From Escarpia spicata (taxonomy: Eukaryota > Annelida > Polychaeta > Sabellida > Siboglinidae), in the NCBI GenBank assembly GCA_963995525.1, contig CAXEFP010001001.1, forward strand, positions 1 through 64,000: a DNA stretch of 64,000 nt, in the 5' to 3' direction. This document shows positions 18,430 to 29,159 of this stretch, in pieces. Numbering within the stretch: the first letter of the stretch is position 1; the number at the start of each line of letters is the position of its first letter. The notes under the pieces were generated by a model. That model saw nothing but the letters and a program-made list of their open reading frames with translations, searched no databases and was not told the origin of the DNA. A program made the translations under genes and the position numbers.

Positions 18430-18880
18430 GCATCAGCATGCTGTTTCCTTGCATATGCTAGCTTTAGGCTTAACAAAGTGACGCCACATGCCGACAGCTG
18501 TCTATCCGGTCAACTTAGGCGGGGCTCAGTGGCGCCACATGGGTGATGATGACGGAATCACTGTTCACAACACAATACGAATTTATTGTCCAATAATAAT
18601 AGGTACATCAGATAACTTTCTTCTGCTTGCTGAGCATAAAGAGAATACAAGGTATTGTTAGTAAACATAGTTAAACGTAGTGCATACAAGAAATAAGTTT
18701 ATAATAGTAATACAAACGTGAGAGTAGTTAGTGCATAATTTTTTTATTTTAACGGTCGGCTTGCATATGGTGGTTTGTTAACTCAAACTTGTTAACTTGT
18801 TTAGGTGAATTATGGCATGGGGAACGAACCTGTTTTTGAACCTGTTTCTGTACATCTTGTTTGGTTGTTTACTTGCTTGT
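18430..18880. other. No gene recognised
   Basis: Moderately AT-rich sequence between a SINE and a TG array. I see no coding signal or structured repeat. Confidence 0.5.
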
Positions 18881-18884
18881 GTGT

Positions 18885-19500
<616 letters not shown>

Positions 19501-19514
19501 GCGTATACATTTAG

Positions 19515-21840
19515 CATAATATTATAATAAAATTAAATTAAAATGAAACACACCATAGGCGCGGGAACGGGGGGCAGCTGCCCCCTGGAATTTGTCCCGG
19601 AGGGCGGGTTCAGACATAATTAATGTTCTGCCCCCTCCCCATTAAATGTGAGTGTGAATGTTTGTTCGTTACCCCAGAGACGCCAGTGACGCGACTCGGT
19701 GCTCCTGACGTTATTGCGAGCGTCCTGGTTCACTTCGGCAATTTTTAGAAAATCGCCTTTGTTTCGATTCTCGACGTTTTTGCCGTCGAGCAGTTTTGCA
19801 GTCGAGCGGTATGCCGCCGTATGTGTGCCAGGCTCTTTTAATTCCAATTAGAGCGATTTTATTTTGCCGCTTACAATTGCCGTACGTCAAGGTTTGCCGT
19901 TGCCATCGGCATGTATATTAGGCCTTTTGTACTATATTTATACACCTTCTTTAAAAAACTGACACATTTATGATATATATATGCTCACTCGTTTCAACGG
20001 CTTCGACCGAACCACCGAAATGTCGATTGTGTTGTCTTTGGTTCGACTTGACATATCTTAAATTAGACCTACTATAATGATGGATGACTGGATGATCATT
20101 ACGTCGAATATTCAAGTGCTTCATTCACATGGTCACGAATGCTCGGGCTTAAACTTTTATGTTGGGTGGGATGGGGCAAATTTAAACGCTTTCGTGACCA
20201 TGTTGGTAGCACACACACATCGTATGCCCTACTCACATGGCCAGCATCGTATCGGATCAGACATAAATATGTAGTCAATTGGGTGGGGTTGCAGAATGTG
20301 ACATCGAATGGGGGTAACATTTCCGTTATATTTATTATAATATTGATCCGATATCCAATCAAAGAAATCAAGTTGTCTTCTTTATAATGTGTAACAAATA
20401 AAAGATATGATGAGACTCGGCACATTTTAATTATGTCACAATCACACGCGATCACGCTGCTAGGTGTAGCTCTCAGTTGCCCAAGTGATCAGTACCCATC
20501 GTCACCGGTGACGATGGGACTGATCACTCATGACCCTTTTTTCTGGTTTTTGTCAATAATCCGTCAAAAAACATGTTCATACCCGATTTATAGGTATACC
20601 GCATTGGCTAAAAGATCTTTTCAAACTGTCCGCGTGAGGTCAGTACTCTAGTAGCTCTGCGATGATGTTTTGCCGTTGACGCGATAATACAGACACCGTG
20701 TGGTGGCGCCACCGTTTGTTGAGTAAATTTCACGTCGAAATTCCTGCGAGGAATTGGCCGCAAATAACACTGGATACCTGGAATAGTGTTTATTGACATC
20801 GGAAATCTGCTATGACTGTCAAGTAAGTAATACAATATACGTCAACCAGTTTAGAAACTACACGTGAAATGTAACTAATTAATGTAGTATTCGTGAAACA
20901 AAATCACACAACATGCTTATTAGAATAACAAGTTGACAAGCCACGGCCCACGGGGATCCGATGTGGCGGGCCCAGATTACGCTGTGTCCAGTTTCTCCGC
21001 CTACACTCGGCCCGCGACGGTAGCGGGCCCATAGCAGCCCTCTAAGTTATTTTTTGGTCTAGGGGCCAACTGGCTCCTATCTACATTTTTAGGAGCCAAA
21101 TTAAAAAAGTATCAGCCAAGTAATTGTGTGCGTATATAACTAGTAGAGGACAATACGGTGATCAGTTAATTTATAATTAAGCCAAGTCGTCTTTTACATT
21201 CCTGTTTTAGGTGATTGGATTGTCAGCATGGGTGACTTTCAGCTAGGAAAACAATTTCGGTCTTGGGAAGAGTTTGAAAGTGCCCATTCGATGTGTGTGT
21301 TTGTGTTTGCGCGCGCGTGCGTACGTGCGTGTGTGCTTGCGTGGAGGCGTGTGTAAGAAATGTGCTGTGACATGTATCTTTGCCAGATGGTTAGAAGTTC
21401 AATGAAGAAAAGTATTTTAAAATGTTGTTAACAATGTGTTAGTAAGCTGTGGCAGGATTTCAGTTGTTATTAGTTTAGACAAATAAATAGTACGTCCCGT
21501 GTTAATGATTTTAATACAATCAATCAGATTTATGCTTCCTACGTACATATTATGAGTCTTCTGAAACTTTTCCCTGTTCCGTACACGATATTTCGCTTGA
21601 TCATAATAATTTACCAGACATTGTAACCGCACCTAACTAATTAAAAAGTCGCATAGGTAGACATTGGAATATCGAAGAATGTCTTTACAACTGCAAAGTC
21701 TACTTGAAAGGAAGTAGTAGAACATTCATACGCATAGTGAAACTTAATGTAGAAATAGAACAAAAATACCTTTGTTTCTATAGAAAAACACCAAGTACCC
21801 AATAACATATCACTTGGGCCAAATTTGCAAAAGGCCGCGC
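19515..21840. other. Non-coding stretch with short palindromes and dispersed repeat traces
   Basis: No convincing exon. There is a 16-bp palindrome, GGGGGCAGCTGCCCCC, at 19570-19585. The larger palindrome at 20484-20528 is listed separately. AGGAGCCAA motifs in both orientations near 21060-21115 look like the edge of a dispersed repeat, and a GC-rich block lies at 20938-21045. Confidence 0.5.
20484..20528. repeat. 45-bp near-perfect palindrome
   Basis: The left arm reads AGTGATCAGT, one unpaired A, then CCCATCGTCACC. The right arm is its exact complement in reverse (GGTGACGATGGG then ACTGATCACT). The centre is ACCGGT with no loop. The DNA could extrude as a cruciform; no function is evident. 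Confidence 0.9.
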
Positions 21841-21844
21841 CAAA

Positions 21845-22310
21845 CGCAGAGCCGGTTGGCTATGCGAGCTCGGCGAATAAGAAGTGGAATCTAATTCGCA
21901 GAGCTAGGTTCTACTAACTACGCTTAACACCGCAAATGGCAGAGCCAGCTGGCTGGCTGGGCTCTGCAAATAAGAAATAAAATCGAATTTATAGGCCGGG
22001 GGCCGGTTTCATGATGTGTCCTTAAAGTTAGGCTATAATTTAGCGTCACGTGTTTGATTAAACTCCTATGTTAATTTATATATTTAAAAAATCATGTCAT
22101 TTACTAAGACAATCATCTTAGCGTTAAGAACGTTCTTAGCCGCTTCATGAAACCGGCCCTTGGGCTCTGCGAACTACGCTATAGCGTGCACATTCGCAGA
22201 GCCGGCTGGCTTTTGTGAATAAGAAACGAATTCTAATTCGCAGAGCTCAGCTCTGTGAATAAGAAATGGTTTTTAATTCGCAGAGACCAGCCCTGCGAAT
22301 AGCCTCGTCC
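21845..22310. repeat. Dispersed TCTGCGAATAAGAAAT / AATTCGCAGAG repeat cluster
   Basis: Five or so imperfect copies of a short unit in which AATTCGCAGAG and CTCTGCGAATAAGAA occur in inverted relation, with GAGCCGGCTGGC between them. Neighbouring copies can form hairpins. The cluster is interrupted by the MITE at 21999-22159. Confidence 0.7.
21999..22159. mobile_element. MITE with GGGCCGGTTTCATGA termini
   Basis: The left end GGGGCCGGTTTCATGA pairs with the right end TCATGAAACCGGCCC, giving terminal inverted repeats of about 14 bp around about 130 bp of AT-rich DNA with an internal AAGAACGTTCTT palindrome. It interrupts the TCTGCG repeat cluster. I could not define the target-site duplication with certainty. 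Confidence 0.75.
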
Positions 22311-22439
22311 AAATAACCAACGGATGCTGTCACTGGGGCAACAGCGATTGGAGAGCGGCTGGCAGACGGCTGTCGTGTGCCGACGGATGCCTCCTGACAG
22401 CCGCTCAGATCGGGCCAAGGGTGGCGTGCTGGCTGGGGT

Positions 22440-22945
22440 TGGATATGTTCAAATACCATTGCGAGTACCACTTAAACCTGATTGATCACTGAATGGTCCA
22501 ATGGTATTGAATGATATGTTCAAATACCATTGCGAGAACCACTGAACCATAAGTTATCATTGAATGGTCCAATGGTACTGAATGGTATATTCAAATACCA
22601 TTGAGAGTACCACTGAAACACACAGGTGTTTCATTGAATTATGTATTCAAATACCATTTCAAGTACCAGTGAAACCTTATTTATCATTGGATGGTCCAGT
22701 GGTACAGAACGGTATGTTCAAATACCATTGAAAGTACCACCAAGACATACTGACTTATTATTGAATGGTATTGAATGATATGTTCAAATACCATTGAAAG
22801 TATCATTGAGACACCGATTTATCATTGAATGGTCCAATGGTACTGAATGGTATTTTCAAATACCACTGAAAATACCACTGTGTCCTACTGACTTACCATT
22901 GAATGGTCAAAGTGTACCGAATGGTATTCAATGGTATACCATTGG
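22440..22945. repeat. Minisatellite, unit about 70 bp, about 7 copies
   Basis: Each unit begins ATGTTCAAATACCATTG and contains AGTACCACTGAAAC, TTTATCATTGAATGG and TCCAATGGTACTGAATGG. The unit is internally palindromic (ACCATTGAATGGT). Copies diverge by perhaps 15-25 percent and two are shortened. Confidence 0.85.
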
Positions 22946-23159
22946 CTCTGTTTTGTAAGGTACGATTCGCTGCCGTATACATTCATCTTAATGTTCTCAG
23001 TGATCATCTTGTTTTCCCATACTCTTTTGGTCAGCTTGGTCACAGTGACAGCGGCTTTTGAACTTGTTAACATACGAAATTAATTATCAATGCCAAATCC
23101 TTTTAGCAGAAATGGTTCATCACCAGCTAGAATGCATTAGGTATACCTTATTAAAATAA

Positions 23160-23205
23160 TGGTTAAGTCACATATCAAGCGTTCGTGCGTTCGTGCGTTC
23201 GTGCG
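23160..23205. repeat. Short GTTCGTGC repeat
   Basis: Three to four GTTCGTGC octamers at about 23179-23202. Confidence 0.7.
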
Positions 23206-23419
23206 TATGATTGAGGTTATCTGTCAGGCAGGGCCAAACTTGTTCTTGAAACAAAATCACATCTCATGGTCGTCTTGAAGCAAAATAACTTCTTTCTAAC
23301 CTATATCGGCGGCCAACTTTACCAGCCAAGCCGACTGACCCCAGGCATGGGACATTTACCAGACATGACATTAAGACTCTCATTCCTATTCCATGAGACA
23401 AGACTTATCCTGTTACCAG

Positions 23420-24352
23420 GATTGCTGTATCCGCCATGTCGCCTTCCAGTAACACGGGTGCGGTCAGCCGTGTCGCAGTACCGTCCACATTGGGCATTGT
23501 TAATGCTCGGTCAATTCGCAACAAGACCGATATATTCACGGATTACGTGACCGAGGTGAATATGGATTTTGTAGCCATCACAGAGACGTTGTCGTGCTTA
23601 CTTTTATCCGGGCGTTAAATAATATCCGGGTGACGTTTCGGCCCGTGCGTCTATCTAGGGGAATGTATTTAGCACCAGCTACGACTGTCGCGCTTTCATT
23701 TATCCGAGCGTTATGTATGTTTATATATATATGTATATATATATATATATATCTGTGTGTGTGTGTATTTATATACATAAATTATAAAATGTTTGCTTCC
23801 CACAGACATATACAATTTCTTTTGTAAAACAGTTTCCTCTCCATGTACACGTCGCGTGACTTACTCTTATACTTGGTCACAAATCTGAAACATCAAATTA
23901 TAATTATGTACTCTAACTATAATGCTGGTATTACGACAACAATTAAACATATTTAACTACTGGATATTATTTATCACTACGTGATCTACTTGTGCCAAAT
24001 ATTATGTCTTACATATGCACGTAAACATCACCCGGATAAAATTTAACGCCCGGATAAATGTAAACGCGACACCGTGGCTAAGCACTGGAGAAAAAGACAA
24101 TAAAACTATAAAAGACCTGACGCCCGCCGAATACAAGTTTTTACATCTTCCTCGGAAAAATCGCCGCGGTGATGATATCGGCCTTGTTTACCAATCGAGT
24201 TTCAAGGTGGTTGTTAACCGACGTGATCATATGAAATCTTGCGAGTTCATGGATGCTGATGTTTCATCATCGGGAAACTCCATGAAACTTGTAATCATTT
24301 ACTGTCCACCTCCGTCGAAAAAGATTGTAGTTTCGTTGAACACTACACCCTG
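23420..24352 (+). pseudogene. L2/CR1-like LINE endonuclease fragment, split by a MITE
   Basis: The plus strand encodes an apurinic-like endonuclease domain of a non-LTR retrotransposon in two parts. The first (to 23588) reads GIVNARSIRNKTDIF...VAITET, carrying the conserved Asn (NARS) and the catalytic Glu (TET). The second (from about 24074) resumes with WLSTG and continues through DDIGLVYQSSFKVV...MKLVIIYCPPPSKK. Joining TET to WLS gives the expected TETWLS motif, so the intervening 0.48 kb is an insertion. The fragment ends where a 19-bp minisatellite begins, so the rest of the endonuclease and the reverse transcriptase are missing. It is non-functional. Confidence 0.75.
23589..24073. mobile_element. 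Non-autonomous TIR element inside the LINE endonuclease
   Basis: The left end contains TTTATCCGGGCGTTAAAT then ATCCGGGTGACGTT. The right end contains the inverse, AACATCACCCGGAT then ATTTAACGCCCGGATAAA. The arms pair over about 45 bp with few mismatches. A third TIR-like copy (TGTCGCGCTTTCATTTATCC) lies internally at 23689-23706, followed by an AT dinucleotide run and a short TG run. The exact target duplication is unclear (CGT on both sides, offset by one base). Confidence 0.8.
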
Positions 24353-24355
24353 ATG

Positions 24356-25005
24356 ACCGACCGCACACATCACACTCTGCGGCACACATCACACTCTTCG
24401 GCACACATCACACTGCAGCACACATCACACCCTGCAGCACACATCACAATCTGTGGCACACATCACACTCTGCTGAACACATCACACTCTGCAGCACACA
24501 TCACACTCTGTGGCACACATCACACTCTGCGGCACACATCACACTCTGCAGCACACATCACACTCTGCGGCACACATCACACTCTGTGGCACACATCACA
24601 CTCTGCTGAACACATCACACTCTGCAGCACACATCACACTCTGTGGCACACATCACACTCTGTGGCACACATCACACTCTGCAGCACACATAACACTCTG
24701 TGGCACACAGCACACTCTGCTGAACACATCACACTCTTCGGCACACATCACACTCTGCTGAACACATCACACTCTGCTGAACACATCACACTCTGTAGCA
24801 CACATCACACTCTTCAACATACATCACACTCTGTGGCACACATCACACTCTGCAGCACACATCACACTCTGTTGCACACATCACACTCTGCAGCATACAT
24901 CACACTCTGCAGCACTGCAGCACACATCACACTCTGTGGCACACATCACACTCTGCAGCACACATCACACTCTGTGGCACACATCACAATCTACAACACA
25001 ACAGC
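24356..25005. repeat. 19-bp minisatellite (CACACATCACACTCTGCGG)
   Basis: About 34 copies of a 19-bp unit with variation mostly in the last five bases (TGCGG, TGTGG, TGCAG, TGCTGAA, TTCGG). It stays open in one frame for 245 codons, but this is a property of the repeat and not evidence of a protein. Confidence 0.92.
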
Positions 25006-25395
25006 AAATGTCCTAATAAACATGTCAAATCTGTTTCATTCAAATCCAGGGATCACTGTGTGCATGTGTGCATGTAACAGAGATTTGTGATGCACAAGCA
25101 AACAACGTCGAAGGATGGCGTGTTGAACAGAAAAAGACAGCATTTACACACTGATGTTGTTTGTGTACTACAAATCGCTAGGTGACTGAATGGACTGAAT
25201 TTGTTTTAATTAAACATCTTCAATCAATTCAATAATACAAACCTAAATATTTTTGATGAATTATACAATTCAGTATGTCTTGCCACCATAAGTGGATTGT
25301 GAAACCACAGCTTAGAAGCATTTCATTCACAATCTATCGGCCATGGAAAACTACTTGACATTTGTAACCTTCCTATCAGAATTAGGGTGGTGGCC

Positions 25396-25758
25396 TCAGC
25401 CAGTATAAGTAAAGCATTCTGGATGGGCAGGCAGTGGAATGGTCATCACCATGTGACATAATATACTAATGAACACTGGTGCTGCTGTGGGTATGAGCAG
25501 TGTGAAGTGAGGTGAATCATGTCTACACAACAAAGTCAAAATCATTCTCCATCCTGTCTCGCACACAGAGTGATCATCTGTCTCACTTACACAGTCATCC
25601 TCTGTCTCACTAACAGGGTGATCACCTGTCTTGCTGACAGAGTCAACTGAAATTTGCCTCTTTAATGTTGGTGTAATCTGTAGGGTGGCGCCACAATACA
25701 CCACCCTCATCGTGTAATGTATGGCATACACATTGCCGCCATCACACGGGTCATCCAA
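25396..25758 (-). CDS. Unrecognised 120-codon open frame with short internal repeat
   Basis: A minus-strand open frame starting MDDPCDGGN. Residues about 40-70 show a loosely repeated SxTxDHxVSETxDD motif, encoded by imperfect DNA repeats near 25560-25640. I recognise no domain, signal peptide or membrane segment with confidence. It could be chance, and no splice context or partner supports it. Confidence 0.2.
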   Translation of the reverse strand: MDDPCDGGNVYAIHYTMRVVYCGATLQITPTLKRQISVDSVSKTGDHPVSETEDDCVSETDDHSVCETGWRMILTLLCRHDSPHFTLLIPTAAPVFISILCHMVMTIPLPAHPECFTYTG

Positions 25759-25919
25759 ACTACCGCAGTGAATGTTCCATGATGACGTTCCGAGACAGAC
25801 TGCAATGGTTGCAATGCTCGCAACGCAGAGTTAATTGCGTTTTTTTATAAACAGAATGTCTGCCTCAGGGAATTGGCTGTGGTTTTGAAAGTCAGTTTGG
25901 ATCATTCAAAACTCCCACA

Positions 25920-26930
25920 CCGTGTATTGATGGGGTAGGTGACGGTGTGTATGGGTGGGTGGGTGGTTGCGTTCATACGGTGGAGTAGGTGACGGTGTGT
26001 ATCGGTGTGGGTGGGTGGTGCTTGCGTTCATACGGTGGGATAGGTGGCAGTGTGTATGGGTGTGGGTGGGTGGGTGCTTGCGTTCGTACGATGGGGTAGG
26101 TGACGGAGTGTATGGGTGTGTGTGTGTAGGTGCGTGCAGGCGTACGGTGGGGTAGGTGATGGTGTGTATGGGTGTGGGTGGGTGCTTGTGTTCGTACGGT
26201 GGGGTAGGTGATGGTGTGTATGGGTGTGGGTGGGTGGGTGATTGCATTCGTACGGTGGGGTAGGTGGCAGTGTGTATGGGTGTGCGTGGGTGGGTGCTTG
26301 CGTTCGTACGGTAGGGTAGGTGGCGGTATGTATGGGTGTGGGTGGGTGGGTGCTTGCATTCGTACGGTGGGGTAGGTGGCGGTGTGTATGTGTGTGCGTG
26401 GGTGGGTGCTTGCGTTCGTACGGTAGGGTAGGTGGCGGTATGTATGGGTGTGGGTGGGTGGGTGCTTGCGTTCATACGGTGGGGTAGGTGATGGTGTGTA
26501 TGGGTGTGGCTGGGTGGGTGCATGTGGGCGTACGGTGGGGTAGGTGATGGTGTGTATCGGTGTGTGTGGGCATACGGTGGGGTAGGTGATGGGTGTGGCT
26601 GGGTGGGTGCGTGTGGGCGTACGGTGGGGTAGGTGATGGTGTGTATCGGTGTGGGTGCGTGTGGGCGTACGGTGGGGTAGGCGATGATGGGTGTGGGTGG
26701 GCGGGTGCATGTGGGCGTACAGTGGGGTAGGTGATGGTGTGTATGGGTGTGGCTGGGTGTGTGCGTGTGGGCGTACGGTGGGGTAGGTGATGGTGTGTGT
26801 GGGTGGGTGGGTGGGTGCGTGTGGGCGTATGGTGAGGTAGGCGATGGTGTGTGTGTGTGGGTGCGTGCAGGCGTACGGTGGGGTAGGTGATGGTGTGTAT
26901 GGGTGTGGCTGGGTGTATGCGTGTCTGTGT
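25920..26930. repeat. GT-rich minisatellite, unit about 50-60 bp
   Basis: About 18 copies of a unit built from GGTGTGTATGGGTG, TGGGTGGGTGCTTGCG and TTCGTACGGTGGGGTAGGTGA. Later copies replace the TTCGTACG part with TGGGCGTACG. On the minus strand it reads as Thr/His/Pro-rich peptides in several frames. The array ends seven bases before the stop codon of the transposase gene at 26937. Confidence 0.92.
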
Positions 26931-26936
26931 GTCTGT

Positions 26937-29153
26937 CTACTCTCTGCTTGCGTAAGAGTGATCGGCCGATTTTCGTGAACTTAACGAATATGGGTGATCA
27001 GTACGATTTCCCGGTGGCTGTCGGCGCCTCCTTCTCACTGGTGTAACTGCCGTTGCTGTCACTGCTACTGTTGTTACTGTATGACTTGCTGGTTTGGGAT
27101 CAAGTTGACTCTTTCTGTAGATGTCGTCTTGGCATCTCTGTCGTTTCGCCCTAATGTGGTCTCTCATCCTCTTTGACTTGGTGGCTCGTCTGTGTAGGCG
27201 CACCGATGGCCGTCTGGCATATTGTCGTTGGTAAGCTACATCTTGCTGGATCCGTTTAACAGCGTGAGCAACTCTTCCACCCTTTGTAATGGGACACTGT
27301 ACATTTTCCAATTTTCGTAGCATTGAATCTCCAGCACCGTAGTTTAGACGATCGATGACTGAACACACACGTCCCAGTGCATTTCGACTGAATTTAACAT
27401 TCTTAGGTACCGATGCAGAAAAAGCTCTGTTTGCAGATTCATTTGGATTTGTTGTTAGTCTGCGTCGTGTCATTTGAAGTGCGGCATTGCCAAGACGCAT
27501 TTCAATCAGTCCTTGAAGTGTTGCTCGATCACTGTCTGTCATATTTAGTCGCGTGAGGCCGTAGGCCTTCAAATGCTGTGAAGTATTCCACCAATTCTTG
27601 CGACCACCATGGCAGACAATTGCATGTCTGCAACAGTTTCTGCATGAGCCAGAATAGCAGTCGAGTGTGGCTTGAATGATGTCGGGCATACGTCTAGTTA
27701 TAACTGTCGTGTCACTGTCGTGAAGTATGTGGACACTTGTGTAGATCTTCTGGCATCTTGTTTTCACATCTTCCGCAATCATTTTTCTGTTTTCTGCTCG
27801 CCTTGCAGCAGTTTCTCCTGGAAACATCCTGGGGGAGAATGATGCTTTCATGATATGACGAAATTGCGTTTGAGACAGATGCGTCGTATCGGATTGCCTC
27901 TGTGTCTCCATACCTGCTGCATCTTGTACACCTCGCGATGCTAATGCATCACCGTCTGTAGCAACATACTTGATTGCAACGTCATCTTGTGCTAAACTGT
28001 CGCCAATTTGTTTCCCAATTCTGTACTCGGACAGCGGATCTGTTGCTTGCACATTGGCCGTGCAACCAGCATGGCCAGGACAGGTGACATTGACACCCTT
28101 GTTCCGAAGTGAAGCTTCTAGTTTACACAGCTTGCTGTCCATCCAGAAAGCTATGATTTCCTTTTCACCGGTTTGCCAACTGATTGCAGTTCCCAAAGCC
28201 TGTGACGCATTCTGCCCACCACAGCTGTAAGTGTCTTTGAGATTTGTGGAGTTGTACCGAACATCGACGCTTATGTTAATCGGAGCATCTTCTGGCAGAC
28301 CACGCAGAGTGTTGATCTCTTTTGTTTTCTGGCTTCTCCTGTGTAAGTCGTCCATGGTTGCTTGTGCAGTGACAGTTGCGACCTTGTTTGCAGTTCTCTG
28401 TAATCCTGTGCGACTAGGTGGTGGTGTGTCCATTGCAGCTAGAATGTGACGGATCTTTGTGGTCCCTTTTGTCGAATCCTGGAGACCGACGTGAAGTGCG
28501 ACATTAGTTGTAGCAGCTCGCTGACCACTACGTCCAGTGCTGACCTCAGTGTACAGTTTGTACATGCGCGAATGATAGTCACAATTTGTACATCGGAGTG
28601 ATTGCTTCCAACAGAGACCAATCTGTTGTTCATGGTATATTTGAAACTGTGGAGAAGTGCACGTCGTCTTGCAGGCGTGCTCAGTGTAACATTCATTCCA
28701 CATCTGAGCACTCTTTTCCATATTTAGCAGACGCATCTCGGTTCCTCCTTGATTTTCGTCTGGCTGGAGGTAGCTGTCTGTTAAATCTGGGCATCGGTAT
28801 GGCCGCGGTCGTAGAATTTTGCTATTGCCAAGCTTGCCGTCATCATCGGGTACCGTTAACAGTCCACCAGAAGTTTCTTGTACGACTCTTGAAAAGTCAG
28901 CCATGCCGAGTCGTGGCATCCATACATGACTGTCTGGTGTTTCTGTTGATTCACCATGCATTGCTTCAAAATGTGGGTGGCCTTGTTGGAAACCGCACTG
29001 ATTTCTCCTCATTCCTCTAACAGGCGGTGTCTTCCTATCACTATGTTTGCTAAGTTTACCAGTCTCATAATTTGCAGTCTCCTTCATTGTAATAATGCAG
29101 AATAATCCCGGCAGAATCACAGTTGAAAGGGACAAACCGTTATTTGAAATCAC
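26937..29153 (-). CDS. Mutator-like (MULE) transposase, intact 738-codon ORF
   Basis: A DDE transposase for a cut-and-paste DNA transposon. A Cys-rich zinc-ribbon-like stretch lies near residues 155-192. A basic KVATVTAQATMDDLHRR helix follows at about 257-273, then the catalytic core. INISVDVRYN gives the first Asp (297), YVATDGDA the second (400), and TTNPNESANR the Glu (572) in the N-x-E-S-x-N context typical of MULE and FAR1 families. A CPGH motif (358-361) and a Cys cluster (499-514) lie between them. FSRNALGR, GGRVAHAV and YQRQYAR near 589-646 match what I remember of the metazoan Mutator family (Pfam Mutator, PF20700). The tail is basic. There is no internal stop, unlike every other transposase here, so this copy is young or selected. 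The start is uncertain: the conserved region begins near residue 135, and Met23 is an alternative. I did not find terminal inverted repeats. Confidence 0.88.
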   Translation of the reverse strand: MISNNGLSLSTVILPGLFCIITMKETANYETGKLSKHSDRKTPPVRGMRRNQCGFQQGHPHFEAMHGESTETPDSHVWMPRLGMADFSRVVQETSGGLLTVPDDDGKLGNSKILRPRPYRCPDLTDSYLQPDENQGGTEMRLLNMEKSAQMWNECYTEHACKTTCTSPQFQIYHEQQIGLCWKQSLRCTNCDYHSRMYKLYTEVSTGRSGQRAATTNVALHVGLQDSTKGTTKIRHILAAMDTPPPSRTGLQRTANKVATVTAQATMDDLHRRSQKTKEINTLRGLPEDAPINISVDVRYNSTNLKDTYSCGGQNASQALGTAISWQTGEKEIIAFWMDSKLCKLEASLRNKGVNVTCPGHAGCTANVQATDPLSEYRIGKQIGDSLAQDDVAIKYVATDGDALASRGVQDAAGMETQRQSDTTHLSQTQFRHIMKASFSPRMFPGETAARRAENRKMIAEDVKTRCQKIYTSVHILHDSDTTVITRRMPDIIQATLDCYSGSCRNCCRHAIVCHGGRKNWWNTSQHLKAYGLTRLNMTDSDRATLQGLIEMRLGNAALQMTRRRLTTNPNESANRAFSASVPKNVKFSRNALGRVCSVIDRLNYGAGDSMLRKLENVQCPITKGGRVAHAVKRIQQDVAYQRQYARRPSVRLHRRATKSKRMRDHIRAKRQRCQDDIYRKSQLDPKPASHTVTTVAVTATAVTPVRRRRRQPPGNRTDHPYSLSSRKSADHSYASRE

Positions 29154-29159
29154 AGACTT

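Noticed and set aside
24356..25005. CRISPR-like array
   Set aside because: Units are directly adjacent with no unique spacers and the DNA is eukaryotic.
24353..25090. 245-codon frame of HTSHSAAHITLCG-like repeats
   Set aside because: Arises from the 19-bp minisatellite; no non-repetitive coding context.
25906..26710. Pro/Thr/His-rich frames on the minus strand
   Set aside because: Translations of the GT-rich minisatellite.
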